DNA of 64,000 nt from Xylanibacter ruminicola (GTDB taxonomy: Bacteria; Bacteroidota; Bacteroidia; Bacteroidales; Bacteroidaceae): positions 62,001 through 126,000 of the forward strand of contig NZ_FRBD01000001.1 of the NCBI RefSeq assembly GCF_900142525.1. Direction: 5' to 3'. The position numbers and the translations under genes were made by a program. The notes under the pieces were generated by a model. That model made no database searches, was not told the DNA's origin, and was given only the letters and a program-made list of their open reading frames with translations. Below, in pieces: positions 45,411 to 53,874 of this stretch; positions within the stretch are counted from its first letter, which is position 1; every line of letters begins with the position of its first letter.

Positions 45411-46203
45411 ACTGTACTTGTTGTGTTACTGGTTTGTTGCGATAGTTGTTCTCCAACACCTTCTGAAAGTTCTGCGGCATCATCATCCAGTCGAAGCTGG
45501 CGACCCATCCCTTTGGTCCTTTCCCGTTCAGGAAGTCACTCTCAGCTGCATTCTTGATAGCTTGCTTCAGCGTGTCCTTGTTTACGCCCGTCTGCGACAT
45601 CAGATGTTTAAAGGCTTGTCTGCGCTCTGATGTGACAATAGCTACTTGCTGAATGCCCTTACCTTTCATCTGTTGATTGAAAAAAGAGATAATCTCATCA
45701 AAATCATGATTAGCCACCTCCTCCTCGCGCGTATGCGCTCCTCCACTGGCTATAATATTTTTCTCTTTATTATTAATAATAGGTGGTAAAGGTTGGTGGT
45801 AACTTTGGTGGTCAACATCGTGGTCAACTTTTACCGCTAGTGTTACCTCTTGTTTTACCTCTGAATCAGCCCAACCCAATGGGGTGATGGTGATGATTGT
45901 CTTACGGCTATCAGTCTGTCGTTCAATGAGTTTTTCACTTTCCAATCGCTGCAGGAAATGTATTACTGTTGGCTTGCTTACCTGCCACTGCTTTACCAGC
46001 GAATTGACCGTTACGATGACCTGTCTTGCTTGGAGGTAAACCTGTTGATGGTTATACCAGACGGTTTTGTCCGTCCAAGAGGCTTCTCGCCTAAGCTGAG
46101 TCCACCACTTCAGGTACTGGGCATTCTGCCCAACCCAGCCATCCAGCACTGCTAATGGCAAAGTGATGTACCCAGCCGTTCGTTGTTCTGTTTCTTCGTT
46201 CAT
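45319..46203 (-). CDS. DnaD-like replication protein with winged helix
   Basis: A 294-residue protein from the ATG at 46203, which overlaps the upstream stop (ATGA). The N-terminal half carries a winged-helix domain (SLVKQWQVSKPTVIHFLQRL). The C-terminal half resembles DnaD/primosome proteins (KDTLKQAIKNAAESDFLNGK, then GWVASFDWMMMPQNF). It probably recruits the ATPase encoded next. Confidence 0.65.
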   Translation of the reverse strand: MNEETEQRTAGYITLPLAVLDGWVGQNAQYLKWWTQLRREASWTDKTVWYNHQQVYLQARQVIVTVNSLVKQWQVSKPTVIHFLQRLESEKLIERQTDSRKTIITITPLGWADSEVKQEVTLAVKVDHDVDHQSYHQPLPPIINNKEKNIIASGGAHTREEEVANHDFDEIISFFNQQMKGKGIQQVAIVTSERRQAFKHLMSQTGVNKDTLKQAIKNAAESDFLNGKGPKGWVASFDWMMMPQNFQKVLENNYRNKPVTQQVQYGTTDGYQDPRRGVEASRTSSYASGYDRPL

Positions 46204-46487
46204 AGCAGGTCTTTGCATCTTACGGCAGCAAACGCTGCTTCAATCTGACACTTGGAATAATAAAAAGGTGAGTTCTGGCTGGTTCCTTTCTTGAAGCCCT
46301 TGATCATTCCTTTCCTGACCATGGCATCAAACTTCCGACTCATCTTACTGTCGTTTCCCAACCAGGTTCTCACCTCTGACGCTTTCAGCTCATCCTTGAC
46401 CGGATCGAGCCGCTTCACCGCTGACATCGCACCAAGCGTAGCAGCATTCGTTAGCATCGCTTGCAATGTTGTTACCGGAATCTCCAT
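46200..46487 (-). CDS. Small DNA-binding-like protein
   Basis: A 95-residue basic protein that I do not recognise. The pattern KASEVRTWLG, then MSRKFDAMVRKGMIKGF, suggests a helix-turn-helix or excisionase-like domain. It is the first gene of the leftward transfer operon, directly below the divergent promoters, so it may be a regulator. Confidence 0.55.
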   Translation of the reverse strand: MEIPVTTLQAMLTNAATLGAMSAVKRLDPVKDELKASEVRTWLGNDSKMSRKFDAMVRKGMIKGFKKGTSQNSPFYYSKCQIEAAFAAVRCKDLL

Positions 46488-46557
46488 CTTTTTACACTTA
46501 TTTATCTTTTAAATTATGTTTAATTATAAATTCATTATAAAATATCTCTGCGTTTTC

Positions 46558-46588
46558 TTGCATATTTCGGAGATAATACTTATCTTTG
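46558..46588 (+). promoter_or_regulatory. Promoter of the repressor gene
   Basis: TTG at 46558-46560, a 20-bp spacer and TATCTTTG at 46581-46588 match the Bacteroidota -33/-7 pattern. Transcription starts around 46595, leaving a leader of about 105 bp. Confidence 0.7.
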
Positions 46589-46614
46589 CACCCGAATAGC
46601 AGTTTAAACGGCTG

Positions 46615-46645
46615 CAAAATTACAGATATTTATAACTTTAAACAA
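46615..46645 (-). promoter_or_regulatory. Promoter of the leftward transfer operon
   Basis: On the minus strand TTG (46643-46645), a 20-bp spacer and TAATTTTG (46615-46622). It faces the repressor promoter, and its transcript runs across that promoter. GTTTAAAC, a perfect palindrome, lies between them and is a candidate operator. Confidence 0.65.
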
Positions 46646-46701
46646 GAGATTTATAATTTTCATTCCCGATAAACGTCAGATTTTAGCAAAATTTAAACAT
46701 T

Positions 46702-47382
46702 ATGACTCAAATCAATGAACAAGAAGTCATGCAAGGTGTAGCAGAGAGATTTGCAAAAGCTGCTGAAGAACTGCGCCTCTCAGGAGCACAACTCTACCGT
46801 GAAGGTATCGTCACCAACGACCAGGTACTGAGCAAAATCAAGAATGGCTGGCAGAAGCCTACCAAGAAGGCCATTGATCTCTTCTGTCAGAAATATGATG
46901 TGAGTGCTGCATGGCTATATACTGGTGAAGGAAATATGTTCCTTGGCAGAAACAAGCCTTTTGGACCTCGCATAGAGTCAGCTGATGAAAAGCTACTGTA
47001 CAACACGGATTTTGATTCGTGTCTGGATAGCAAAGGACAACCTATATCTACTGGCAAAGAAACACCTGTATCTTTTCCTATGGCAGGAGATTTCGATTTC
47101 ATGTGCATCAATACCGACAAGTCCCTTGCACCATTCATCATGCCTGCTGACATCATTGCACTGAAGCGTCTGAGTTCATGGAAAGAATATATTCCTGGTG
47201 ATTTCATCTGTGTCGTTGTTACCAGCGAATATAAAGTACTCCGCAAGGTATCTGTCACTCAGCCAGACGAGCAGAGCATCAACTTCACACAGGTGGTCGA
47301 TGGCACTCCTGTAGAGTCCAGCATCCCCAAGGACATCATAGTAGAGATCTACAAGGTCGTCGGCAACTACCGCCGCCAGTGA
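46702..47382 (+). CDS. CI/LexA-like repressor (helix-turn-helix, S24-type C-terminus)
   Basis: A 226-residue protein. The N-terminal 75 residues form a helix-turn-helix with the phrase SAAWLYTGEGNMF typical of phage CI-like repressors. The C-terminal half resembles a LexA/S24 domain: DKSLAPFIMPADII (with a Ser at the catalytic position) and GDFICVV...YKVLRKV (with Lys). It may therefore be cleavable after DNA damage. It is read away from the transfer operon and probably represses it. Confidence 0.8.
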   Translation: MTQINEQEVMQGVAERFAKAAEELRLSGAQLYREGIVTNDQVLSKIKNGWQKPTKKAIDLFCQKYDVSAAWLYTGEGNMFLGRNKPFGPRIESADEKLLYNTDFDSCLDSKGQPISTGKETPVSFPMAGDFDFMCINTDKSLAPFIMPADIIALKRLSSWKEYIPGDFICVVVTSEYKVLRKVSVTQPDEQSINFTQVVDGTPVESSIPKDIIVEIYKVVGNYRRQ

Positions 47383-47402
47383 ACCGGCCCGACCAAACGC
47401 GA

Positions 47403-47443
47403 CATCCCCCGACCCAGCTCACGAAAAGCTGAATCGGGGGATG
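47403..47443 (+). terminator. Strong hairpin after the repressor gene
   Basis: CATCCCCCGA (47403-47412) pairs with TCGGGGGATG (47434-47443). Inside it CAGCT (47415-47419) pairs with AGCTG (47427-47431). No T run follows, but its stability and position 20 bp after the stop suggest a terminator. Confidence 0.6.
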
Positions 47444-47455
47444 CTCATATACTAA

Positions 47456-47481
47456 CAGTGCTCAACGGCTCACCCGTTGAG
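47456..47481. repeat. Covarying hairpin repeat, copy 1
   Basis: After CAGTG, CTCAACGG pairs with CCGTTGAG around loop CTCAC. The same 26-nt layout returns at 47680 with two compensatory changes in the stem. Confidence 0.65.
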
Positions 47482-47679
47482 ATAGTCACCAAGCCTTGCA
47501 CCTCTCCGCAGGGCCAATAGAACTAATAATACCTCATTCTTATATTCAGCTCTTCCATCATCAATCCTACAGGCACACCACCTCCGTAGCCGACAAACCA
47601 ACCAAATCCGAAGTCCATCAGATACCCAGCCATCCCGCTATGATATGTATTGAGCTGTCTCATTCCTTTTCTCTATTCA

Positions 47680-47705
47680 CAGTGCTCGATGGCTTCCCCA
47701 TCGAG
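47680..47705. repeat. Covarying hairpin repeat, copy 2
   Basis: After CAGTG, CTCGATGG pairs with CCATCGAG around loop CTTCC. Two stem positions differ from copy 1 and both are compensated on the other arm. Confidence 0.65.
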
Positions 47706-47745
47706 TTTCTATCTTGTTCTGTACGTTGCGATATTATCGCGACCA

Positions 47746-47976
47746 CTATTCATATTGGTTCTTCCTCCTATACTGTTCCGTCATTTCCAGAAGTTTTCTA
47801 AACTTCTCCACCCTCTCCGGCTTCATCTTTCCTGCATTCATCACTTTTCTATTGGCCTTCAGCCAGTTCAAATAATCATGCTCCTCTATCCGATGCTTCG
47901 ACGGATTCCGATGGTTCTCCTCCAGAAACCCCATCACTTCATTATATTTCGTAAGCCACCGTTCATCCTGCGTCAT
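47746..47976 (-). CDS. Helicase-associated-domain protein, small
   Basis: A 76-residue basic protein that resembles a single helicase-associated (HA) domain: RWLTKYNEVMGFLEENHRN, then LNWLKANRKVMNAGKM and KFRKLLEM. HA domains occur in tandem in large helicase-like proteins of Bacteroidota and probably bind nucleic acid; here one stands alone. It follows the HEPN-like gene by 8 bp and is likely cotranscribed. Confidence 0.65.
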   Translation of the reverse strand: MTQDERWLTKYNEVMGFLEENHRNPSKHRIEEHDYLNWLKANRKVMNAGKMKPERVEKFRKLLEMTEQYRRKNQYE

Positions 47977-47984
47977 ATTAACAA

Positions 47985-50087
47985 TTACCTCATCATTTCT
48001 GGGTTCCTTTTATAAAAATCCTCTAAGGTTTTAATTGCATCCCTGTGAATAGGGTTCTCTTTTACAAGCTTCTCAAAGATACTTTTGGCAGATTCTTTAT
48101 TACCCATTAACTCTTCCATCAGCCCAACGCCAAATGCCTCATAAATATAGCATTTTGTCCTTACAAAGCAGTTAAAACGCCAGGCTTCCATATAAAGATT
48201 GGGAGTCTGATTTCTCTCCTGCTCATAATAAGCCAACCTATATAGCACCAAAAGCAAAAGATTTTTCTTCAGATACCCTTTGCAAAGTTCAATCTCCTGT
48301 TGGTCCTGCAATTTTATATAGGTGAAATAAGCATCCAAGGCCTTTTCGGTTTCCTTCTGGAAATACTCTGTATATTTTGTTTCGTAACTCCTATAGTATT
48401 CAAGTTCCCTATCCCAAAACCAATGTTGGCTTAGAACCATCATCAGCAAACATTTCTCCGTTGGATTCTTCACGGATTCGCAATAGTTCTTAATTTCTTC
48501 CGCTACCTCATGAGCTTTATTAGTGCCTACAATGTAAGAATGTCTCTTTTCTACCATCATATGCAACAATGCCAGCAAAGACAATGATGTCGGAATAATC
48601 TTCTGCTGAATTATGATAGAATCTAGCAGTTTCATCATATCTATATTCTTATCTTCTCTGCAATTTGATGACAATAACCAGAGTAAATGAGCATCGTGGA
48701 GTTTAAATATCACTTTGTCATTAATCATACTCACCAACGTCCGCTGAAGTCTTTCCGGGAAACATCTCTTAGCATTCTTCAAAGCAAGAATGATTACCGT
48801 TTGTTCTTCATTTGAAACAGAAGGTTCCCTTAACCGCTGTGCAATAAAGCCGACCATCTCCTGATATTCCTCCTCATCGTGCGACATCAGTTTTTTTTGC
48901 AGAGCATCGCAAGCGGCTCCATAATCTTCAGTGTTTTTCCTGATGGCACGCATAATTTCCACACATCCCATTGTTGGAGGAATATCCCCTGCAGGTTTTT
49001 CTCCATAAAAACTTTCTATATCCCCTGCAGTTTCCATCTGTACCCCATAGATAGGTACACGAGCAGGGAGGGTAACTGCTTTCAGCAAGAATACGTTATT
49101 AGCGATGTAATTAAACATATTCAGCATATAGCCGTAAACTTCTGACAATTTATCTGTATTTAGCAAATCCAACTCTTTATTGATATCCATAACCGTGCTG
49201 TTTTCATCAAAATGAGCACAGGCGTGGTCTCGTACCTTCCTATATTTCTTTATAAACGGCTCTATCTGATAAATATTTTCAAATTGATCAAATGCTTTCT
49301 CCAATACTGCCTTATTATCATTTATGGAAATCAACTTCGGAAATAATCTATCTAATCCTTCCTCGTATTGGACTGCCTTGTCATTTATATCCTTTCTGGT
49401 AATAAGATTATCATGATAGTTAAACACTGTACAAACGTACAGCCGCTTAAACATTCGTTTGGTCTCTATTTCACTATAACCGCCATCAAGCAAATTCTTG
49501 GCCACATCCACCATCACCTCAATACTCCTCAGGTACTGACCTTTCACCTGTGGTTCACTCATAGTCATCACACCGCCTTTATTTATGCCAAACGTGTCAA
49601 GAGCCCCACAGGTAAGATAGGCTTGGTCATCTGAATATAACTCCTCCAATATTCCTTTGGCAATCCCAAGGTCAGTCTCACACATGCCGTTTGCAACGAC
49701 ACCACACCCTTCTATCAACAATTGCACCCGTGAAATCTCATCTATCAGGCAAACGGTATTGGCATAATCAATAGATTTAAAGATTTCCACACTTGCAAAC
49801 AAATCAACTGTACCCGCTGGTGTTTGATAATGAGCACCAAGCTTATCCCTTACAGTTCGCAAGCCCTGATTATACAGGTTCTTTACATTATCTGCCAAAG
49901 CATAGTTGGCATCAGATTTCGGTATGGAGTGACCCCATATCTTCGTAATGTCATCCACACGCATCATTGCATAAATGCCGAGCATCCTGCTACAGAAGTC
50001 ATCCGCAGCCTTTATATCTATAAGCTGTTTTACCATCTGTAGTTCATTCATGCAAAGATGAATTTGATCTAAAACCTTTTGTTCCAT
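47985..50087 (-). CDS. Large protein with two HEPN-like motifs and helical repeats
   Basis: A 700-residue protein that I cannot place in a named family. Two R-x5-H motifs in helical surroundings resemble HEPN ribonuclease sites: R80-DKLGA-H86 (VRDKLGAHY) and R286-DHACA-H292 (VRDHACAHF). The rest is almost entirely helical, and the C-terminal end (SAKSIFEKLVKENPIHRDAI) reads like tetratricopeptide repeats. No signal peptide or membrane segment. It lies 87 bp downstream of a lipase gene on the same strand. HEPN proteins are frequent toxic effectors in defence and toxin-antitoxin systems, so a defence role with the lipase is possible but unproven. Confidence 0.6.
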   Translation of the reverse strand: MEQKVLDQIHLCMNELQMVKQLIDIKAADDFCSRMLGIYAMMRVDDITKIWGHSIPKSDANYALADNVKNLYNQGLRTVRDKLGAHYQTPAGTVDLFASVEIFKSIDYANTVCLIDEISRVQLLIEGCGVVANGMCETDLGIAKGILEELYSDDQAYLTCGALDTFGINKGGVMTMSEPQVKGQYLRSIEVMVDVAKNLLDGGYSEIETKRMFKRLYVCTVFNYHDNLITRKDINDKAVQYEEGLDRLFPKLISINDNKAVLEKAFDQFENIYQIEPFIKKYRKVRDHACAHFDENSTVMDINKELDLLNTDKLSEVYGYMLNMFNYIANNVFLLKAVTLPARVPIYGVQMETAGDIESFYGEKPAGDIPPTMGCVEIMRAIRKNTEDYGAACDALQKKLMSHDEEEYQEMVGFIAQRLREPSVSNEEQTVIILALKNAKRCFPERLQRTLVSMINDKVIFKLHDAHLLWLLSSNCREDKNIDMMKLLDSIIIQQKIIPTSLSLLALLHMMVEKRHSYIVGTNKAHEVAEEIKNYCESVKNPTEKCLLMMVLSQHWFWDRELEYYRSYETKYTEYFQKETEKALDAYFTYIKLQDQQEIELCKGYLKKNLLLLVLYRLAYYEQERNQTPNLYMEAWRFNCFVRTKCYIYEAFGVGLMEELMGNKESAKSIFEKLVKENPIHRDAIKTLEDFYKRNPEMMR

Positions 50088-50174
50088 AGTTCAGGGATAA
50101 TCACTCAAGACACCTTGATTCTCTATATATTTATTATGGAATGCTTCCACCCCACCTTCAGGTATAATCATCTT

Positions 50175-51536
50175 TCACACCCTCACCCTAATCTCGCTTC
50201 CATTCAGTTCGAGGTTTAACTGCTTTAGGCCATGAGCACTGAGTCCAGACTCCGACCTAATGTATTTTATGTTCTGCAATAGTGTACCAAAGCATGATAC
50301 GTAATCATGCTGGGAACATATATGCTGTATCTGGCTAACTATTGGAGACGTCCCATATTTCTTATTAATGGCGTTCAAACTGAAATCGCCCAAGCCTGCA
50401 CTATTATAGCAATATGCTTTTGCATTGCAACTATTGACAGCTGCACAAGAGAATTGCGCCAGTCCACCGCCCAATGAGTGGCCAAATACATACACATCTT
50501 CTTGTGAATACGACATCATCACACCCTTCAAAATGCCCACAGCTGCAAAATAAACAATCGAAGGGAGTGATATATATTGGAAAACGTCAGTTATCACATT
50601 CTCAGTAGTCACTACAATCTTGCGTGGCGTAGTAAACCCCATACGTGTCCCCGCAAATGACACACAATGTTTAATCCCTCCTTTATCCTGATAATCAAAC
50701 AAGGCCACAGCCATCCCACATGCATCATGAAAGTCCAGTTCCATCTTTCTCGCTTTATTATACAGTCCCTGAATATCTGGCACTAATCTATTCACCATTG
50801 GACTGATCAAGACACTTCCATTCAACTTAAAACTATATGGATATTCCGCAAATGCAGCTCCAGTTTTTTCCAACGTTGAAAAAACAGTGTCTAATATCCG
50901 TTGTTGTACGTGACCCCCATTAATTATATTTTGAAGCGCACCATAAACTGGTTTAACCATTAATCCGTATGAGGCCTGTCTGATTGAGAACATAAAGTCC
51001 GCCCATGTCACGCCCAACAATTTACAACCTTCGTATGCGAACTCGCTTACTACACCTGTTTTACAAAAGTGCTTGTAGAGACTCGTCAGATTTTCAACTA
51101 CATACTTTGAGCATACCATAAACTGAAGGCATTCCACTCCTGTTTGGCGAGGTAAGTTCAGGAGTAAGCTTTGTCCCATGCCAACACGCCAATATTCAAT
51201 CTCATTTTTATCTAACCCTCGTATGCTTAACTGCCTATATATATCGTCGTTTTTATCAAGGAAGTTGTTAAATTGTCTCAAGAAATCCCTGTACCTATAT
51301 ATCAGTAACGTCAAATCATCACCTTTTGGCGACAAATTTGATTGGAATACAGAATTCAATATTCTTTCAACATTCTGTTCGCCCTTCCTTTCAACATTTA
51401 TTGCAATAGTCAGGTGTTCCGCCAAATTATTATATGCTGACTTATAAAAACCATATGCAACCTCAAGAGACTTATGTTCGTAAGCCTCTTTTATTTCAAT
51501 TCCTCCAAGAAAAACGTCACTATAGTTTTCCATCAT
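50175..51536 (-). CDS. Class-3 lipase-like protein
   Basis: A 453-residue protein. The C-terminal 180 residues have the class-3 lipase pattern: SFAGTR (oxyanion region, near 293-298), GHSLGGG with nucleophile Ser354, then probable Asp411 (SQHDYVS) and His435 (SAHGL). The N-terminal 250 residues are unrecognised and may sense a signal. No signal peptide is visible, so it would act inside the cell. It is the first gene of the unit with the HEPN-like protein. A membrane-damaging effector is one reading. Confidence 0.7.
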   Translation of the reverse strand: MMENYSDVFLGGIEIKEAYEHKSLEVAYGFYKSAYNNLAEHLTIAINVERKGEQNVERILNSVFQSNLSPKGDDLTLLIYRYRDFLRQFNNFLDKNDDIYRQLSIRGLDKNEIEYWRVGMGQSLLLNLPRQTGVECLQFMVCSKYVVENLTSLYKHFCKTGVVSEFAYEGCKLLGVTWADFMFSIRQASYGLMVKPVYGALQNIINGGHVQQRILDTVFSTLEKTGAAFAEYPYSFKLNGSVLISPMVNRLVPDIQGLYNKARKMELDFHDACGMAVALFDYQDKGGIKHCVSFAGTRMGFTTPRKIVVTTENVITDVFQYISLPSIVYFAAVGILKGVMMSYSQEDVYVFGHSLGGGLAQFSCAAVNSCNAKAYCYNSAGLGDFSLNAINKKYGTSPIVSQIQHICSQHDYVSCFGTLLQNIKYIRSESGLSAHGLKQLNLELNGSEIRVRV

Positions 51537-51654
51537 TCAATTCCAAAACACTTAATTAAACGGACCTTTCTCACATCTTATTGATGCCAATTTTCATTTT
51601 CAACAGTTTGTCCTTAATGCCTGCAACTCTTAGCACGTTTAACTGCCATTGTGG

Positions 51655-51777
51655 TTACTTATTTCCAAACATCCCTTCCATCTCCCCCTCCACCATCTTC
51701 AACAGCTTCGGCAACACCCCTTTTATCTTCGAACACTTAACCTTGTCATAACGGTCTAAGTCCATATCGTCCAACAT
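51655..51777 (-). CDS. Possible very small protein
   Basis: 40 residues, charged, starting one base after the stop of the frame at 51779 (TGAGATG). The two frames may be one gene broken by a frameshift, or a coupled pair. Not recognised. Confidence 0.3.
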   Translation of the reverse strand: MLDDMDLDRYDKVKCSKIKGVLPKLLKMVEGEMEGMFGNK

Positions 51778-51778
51778 C

Positions 51779-51958
51779 TCATTCTCCCCCTTCCTTCTCC
51801 CACATCCCCCACATGGGGCACTCATCCAACTCAGAATAGTCTCCGTATTGGGCTTGGGCATCACAGAGCATGTCTGTGAAGCGGGAGCTGCAGTGCAGGT
51901 CACCGAAAAAATTGGTTTCGAGGTTGAACACTTCCAGGTTGATATTCGCCTCTTGCAT
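51779..51958 (-). CDS. Possible small protein
   Basis: 59 residues from the ATG at 51958, which has AAGG just upstream. Contains a short Cys/Met/Trp stretch (ECPMWGMWEKEGG). Not recognised; may be the first half of a broken gene continuing at 51777. Confidence 0.35.
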   Translation of the reverse strand: MQEANINLEVFNLETNFFGDLHCSSRFTDMLCDAQAQYGDYSELDECPMWGMWEKEGGE

Positions 51959-52079
51959 CCTTATGCCATTTCTAAAAACCGACAAGCGGCCATATCACTA
52001 TTGGAAGTTGCTCTCAAACCAATAGCTCAATGACCGACTTGTCTGTATCTTGCTACTTGCTAAATTCGTTCGATTACCA

Positions 52080-53123
52080 TCATTTATGGCCATAGAACTC
52101 CTTATACCACTCCGCAAACTTCCTTAGCCCTTCTCTCAACGTTATCTTGGGTGTAAATCCAAAATCACGTTCAAGGGCTGTGGCATCAGCATAGGTGGTG
52201 GGTACGTCTCCCGGCTGCATGGGTACAAGCTTCTTGTGGGCCTCGAAGTCAAAGTCTGCAGGAAGGACACCGGCACGAACCAGTTCTTCTTGCAGGATAT
52301 TAACGAAGTCGAGCAAGTTCTCTGGCTGGCCACCACCGATATTATATACTGCATATGGAGGGATAGGAAGGCCATCTTCACCCTTCTTGCGCTCTGGAGC
52401 ACCTTGCATCACACGATACACGCCTTCGACAATGTCATCGACATACGTAAAGTCACGACGGCAGTTGCCGTAGTTGAATATCTGGATGGTCTCACCCTTC
52501 AGCAGTTTGTTTGTGAAGCCGAAGTACGCCATATCAGGACGACCAGCAGGGCCATAAACAGTGAAGAAGCGCAAACCCGTGGTTGGAATGTCATACAACT
52601 TTGAATAGCAGTGGGCAAACAATTCATTGCTCTTCTTGGTAGCTGCATACAGCGAAACAGGATTATCCACACGGTCATCGGTGCTGAATGGCACCTTCTT
52701 ATTGCCACCATATACGGAACTTGAAGAAGCATATACCAAATGCTCCACAGGGTTGTGACGACAGGCTTCAAGGATGTTATAGAACCCAATCATGTTGCTC
52801 TGAATATAGGCATCAGGATTGGTGATACTATAGCGCACACCAGCCTGTGCAGCCAGATTCACCACCACATCAAAGTGGTACTTCTCGAACAGTCCATCAA
52901 TCAGTGCTTTGTCAGCCAAATCACCCTTGACAAATTCATATTCAATACCCGTAGGTTTAGCTTTTTCAATCACACTGAGACGATAATCTTTCAGTGTAGG
53001 ATCATAATAATCATTCAGATTATCCAAGCCCACAATGGTACCTTCGCTCAGCTCCTTGAACAAGCGTAGCACCAAGTTCGAACCAATAAATCCGGCACTT
53101 CCCGTAACTAATATTGTCTTCAT
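52080..53123 (-). CDS. UDP-glucuronate 4-epimerase-like NAD-dependent epimerase
   Basis: A 347-residue short-chain epimerase from the ATG at 53123; the open frame upstream overlaps the next gene's end. It has the NAD loop GSAGFIGSN (8-16), YASSSSVYGG, the catalytic Y-x-x-x-K in SLYAATKKS, and FFTVYGPAGRPDMA, which is close to UDP-glucuronate 4-epimerases. It would make UDP-galacturonate for the polysaccharide. The neighbouring kinase and nucleotidyltransferase may supply its substrate. Confidence 0.85.
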   Translation of the reverse strand: MKTILVTGSAGFIGSNLVLRLFKELSEGTIVGLDNLNDYYDPTLKDYRLSVIEKAKPTGIEYEFVKGDLADKALIDGLFEKYHFDVVVNLAAQAGVRYSITNPDAYIQSNMIGFYNILEACRHNPVEHLVYASSSSVYGGNKKVPFSTDDRVDNPVSLYAATKKSNELFAHCYSKLYDIPTTGLRFFTVYGPAGRPDMAYFGFTNKLLKGETIQIFNYGNCRRDFTYVDDIVEGVYRVMQGAPERKKGEDGLPIPPYAVYNIGGGQPENLLDFVNILQEELVRAGVLPADFDFEAHKKLVPMQPGDVPTTYADATALERDFGFTPKITLREGLRKFAEWYKEFYGHK

Positions 53124-53136
53124 GAAATCGTTTTCG

Positions 53137-53871
53137 TTACTTACCGTATTTCTCGACGGCCTCGTAATACGTATCGAGGCTACCGATATCAAATCGTCCG
53201 GCACTCATAGGCCATGCATGCATAGTGGTATGCTCTACCATATAATGTGCAAGGTTGCCCGGAGCATCCTTGCCACAGCCATTCTCCACTGAGTGACGTA
53301 CCAAGTCGAGGTCTTTCTTCAGATAGATATAGAAAGGTGGTACAGCCCAATGACTCTTAGGCACCTGTGGTTTCTCTTCCATACCAAGTACCTTGTTGTT
53401 GGCATCCAGTTCAACCACTCCTGTCCTTTGCAGTTTATCTATCGATGGCTGTTCATGACACATTATGCAACTCGTTTGCTTCTCTTTTGCAAAGTCCACA
53501 AACTCCTGGAATGAAAAGAACAGCAGATTATCTGCTGCCACAACCAACATATCATCAACGATGTGGAGCATATCCATTGCATACAGCAAGTCGCATACGG
53601 CACCAAGCCGAGTGTCATTAGTCTCAGTACCATCATCAACAATGGTAATAGGCTTGCTATAATGCAAGTCCTTCTTCCAGTCCTCGAAAATACTAGCAAA
53701 CTTATGGTTGGTAATAATAATATGTTCATCTATCTCAGGAATTCTGTCGATATCATCCAACATTCTTCCCAAGATGGTATTATCTCCAATCTTCAACAAT
53801 GGCTTCGGAAAGTTCTTCGTCAACTCTCCCAATCTCGTTGCATACCCTGCTGCAATAACTATATTCTTCAT
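53137..53871 (-). CDS. Sugar-1-phosphate nucleotidyltransferase
   Basis: A 244-residue protein of the nucleotidyltransferase GT-A fold. The signature is IAAGYATRLGELTKNFPKPL, a variant of GxGTR with the sugar-phosphate-binding Lys, and AADNLLFF holds the metal-binding Asp. It activates a sugar-1-phosphate with a nucleotide; the sugar is not evident. It lies 3 bp from the kinase gene, so the two probably act in sequence. Confidence 0.8.
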   Translation of the reverse strand: MKNIVIAAGYATRLGELTKNFPKPLLKIGDNTILGRMLDDIDRIPEIDEHIIITNHKFASIFEDWKKDLHYSKPITIVDDGTETNDTRLGAVCDLLYAMDMLHIVDDMLVVAADNLLFFSFQEFVDFAKEKQTSCIMCHEQPSIDKLQRTGVVELDANNKVLGMEEKPQVPKSHWAVPPFYIYLKKDLDLVRHSVENGCGKDAPGNLAHYMVEHTTMHAWPMSAGRFDIGSLDTYYEAVEKYGK

Positions 53872-53874
53872 ACC

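Larger units (their letters stand above)
47383..47745. other. Non-coding tract with hairpins
   Basis: No convincing gene. It holds the terminator at 47403 and a pair of related 26-nt hairpins (47456 and 47680, listed separately). The right end of the conjugative element may lie here or further right, but I could not identify an attachment repeat. Confidence 0.5.
51537..52079. other. Gene-poor tract between the lipase and the polysaccharide locus
   Basis: About 540 bp holding two very short overlapping frames (listed separately) and otherwise nothing I can assign. Confidence 0.4.

Noticed and set aside
47383..47745. Right attachment site of the conjugative element
   Set aside because: The tract is well placed, but the left end is outside the window, so no direct repeat can be matched; I do not claim an att site.
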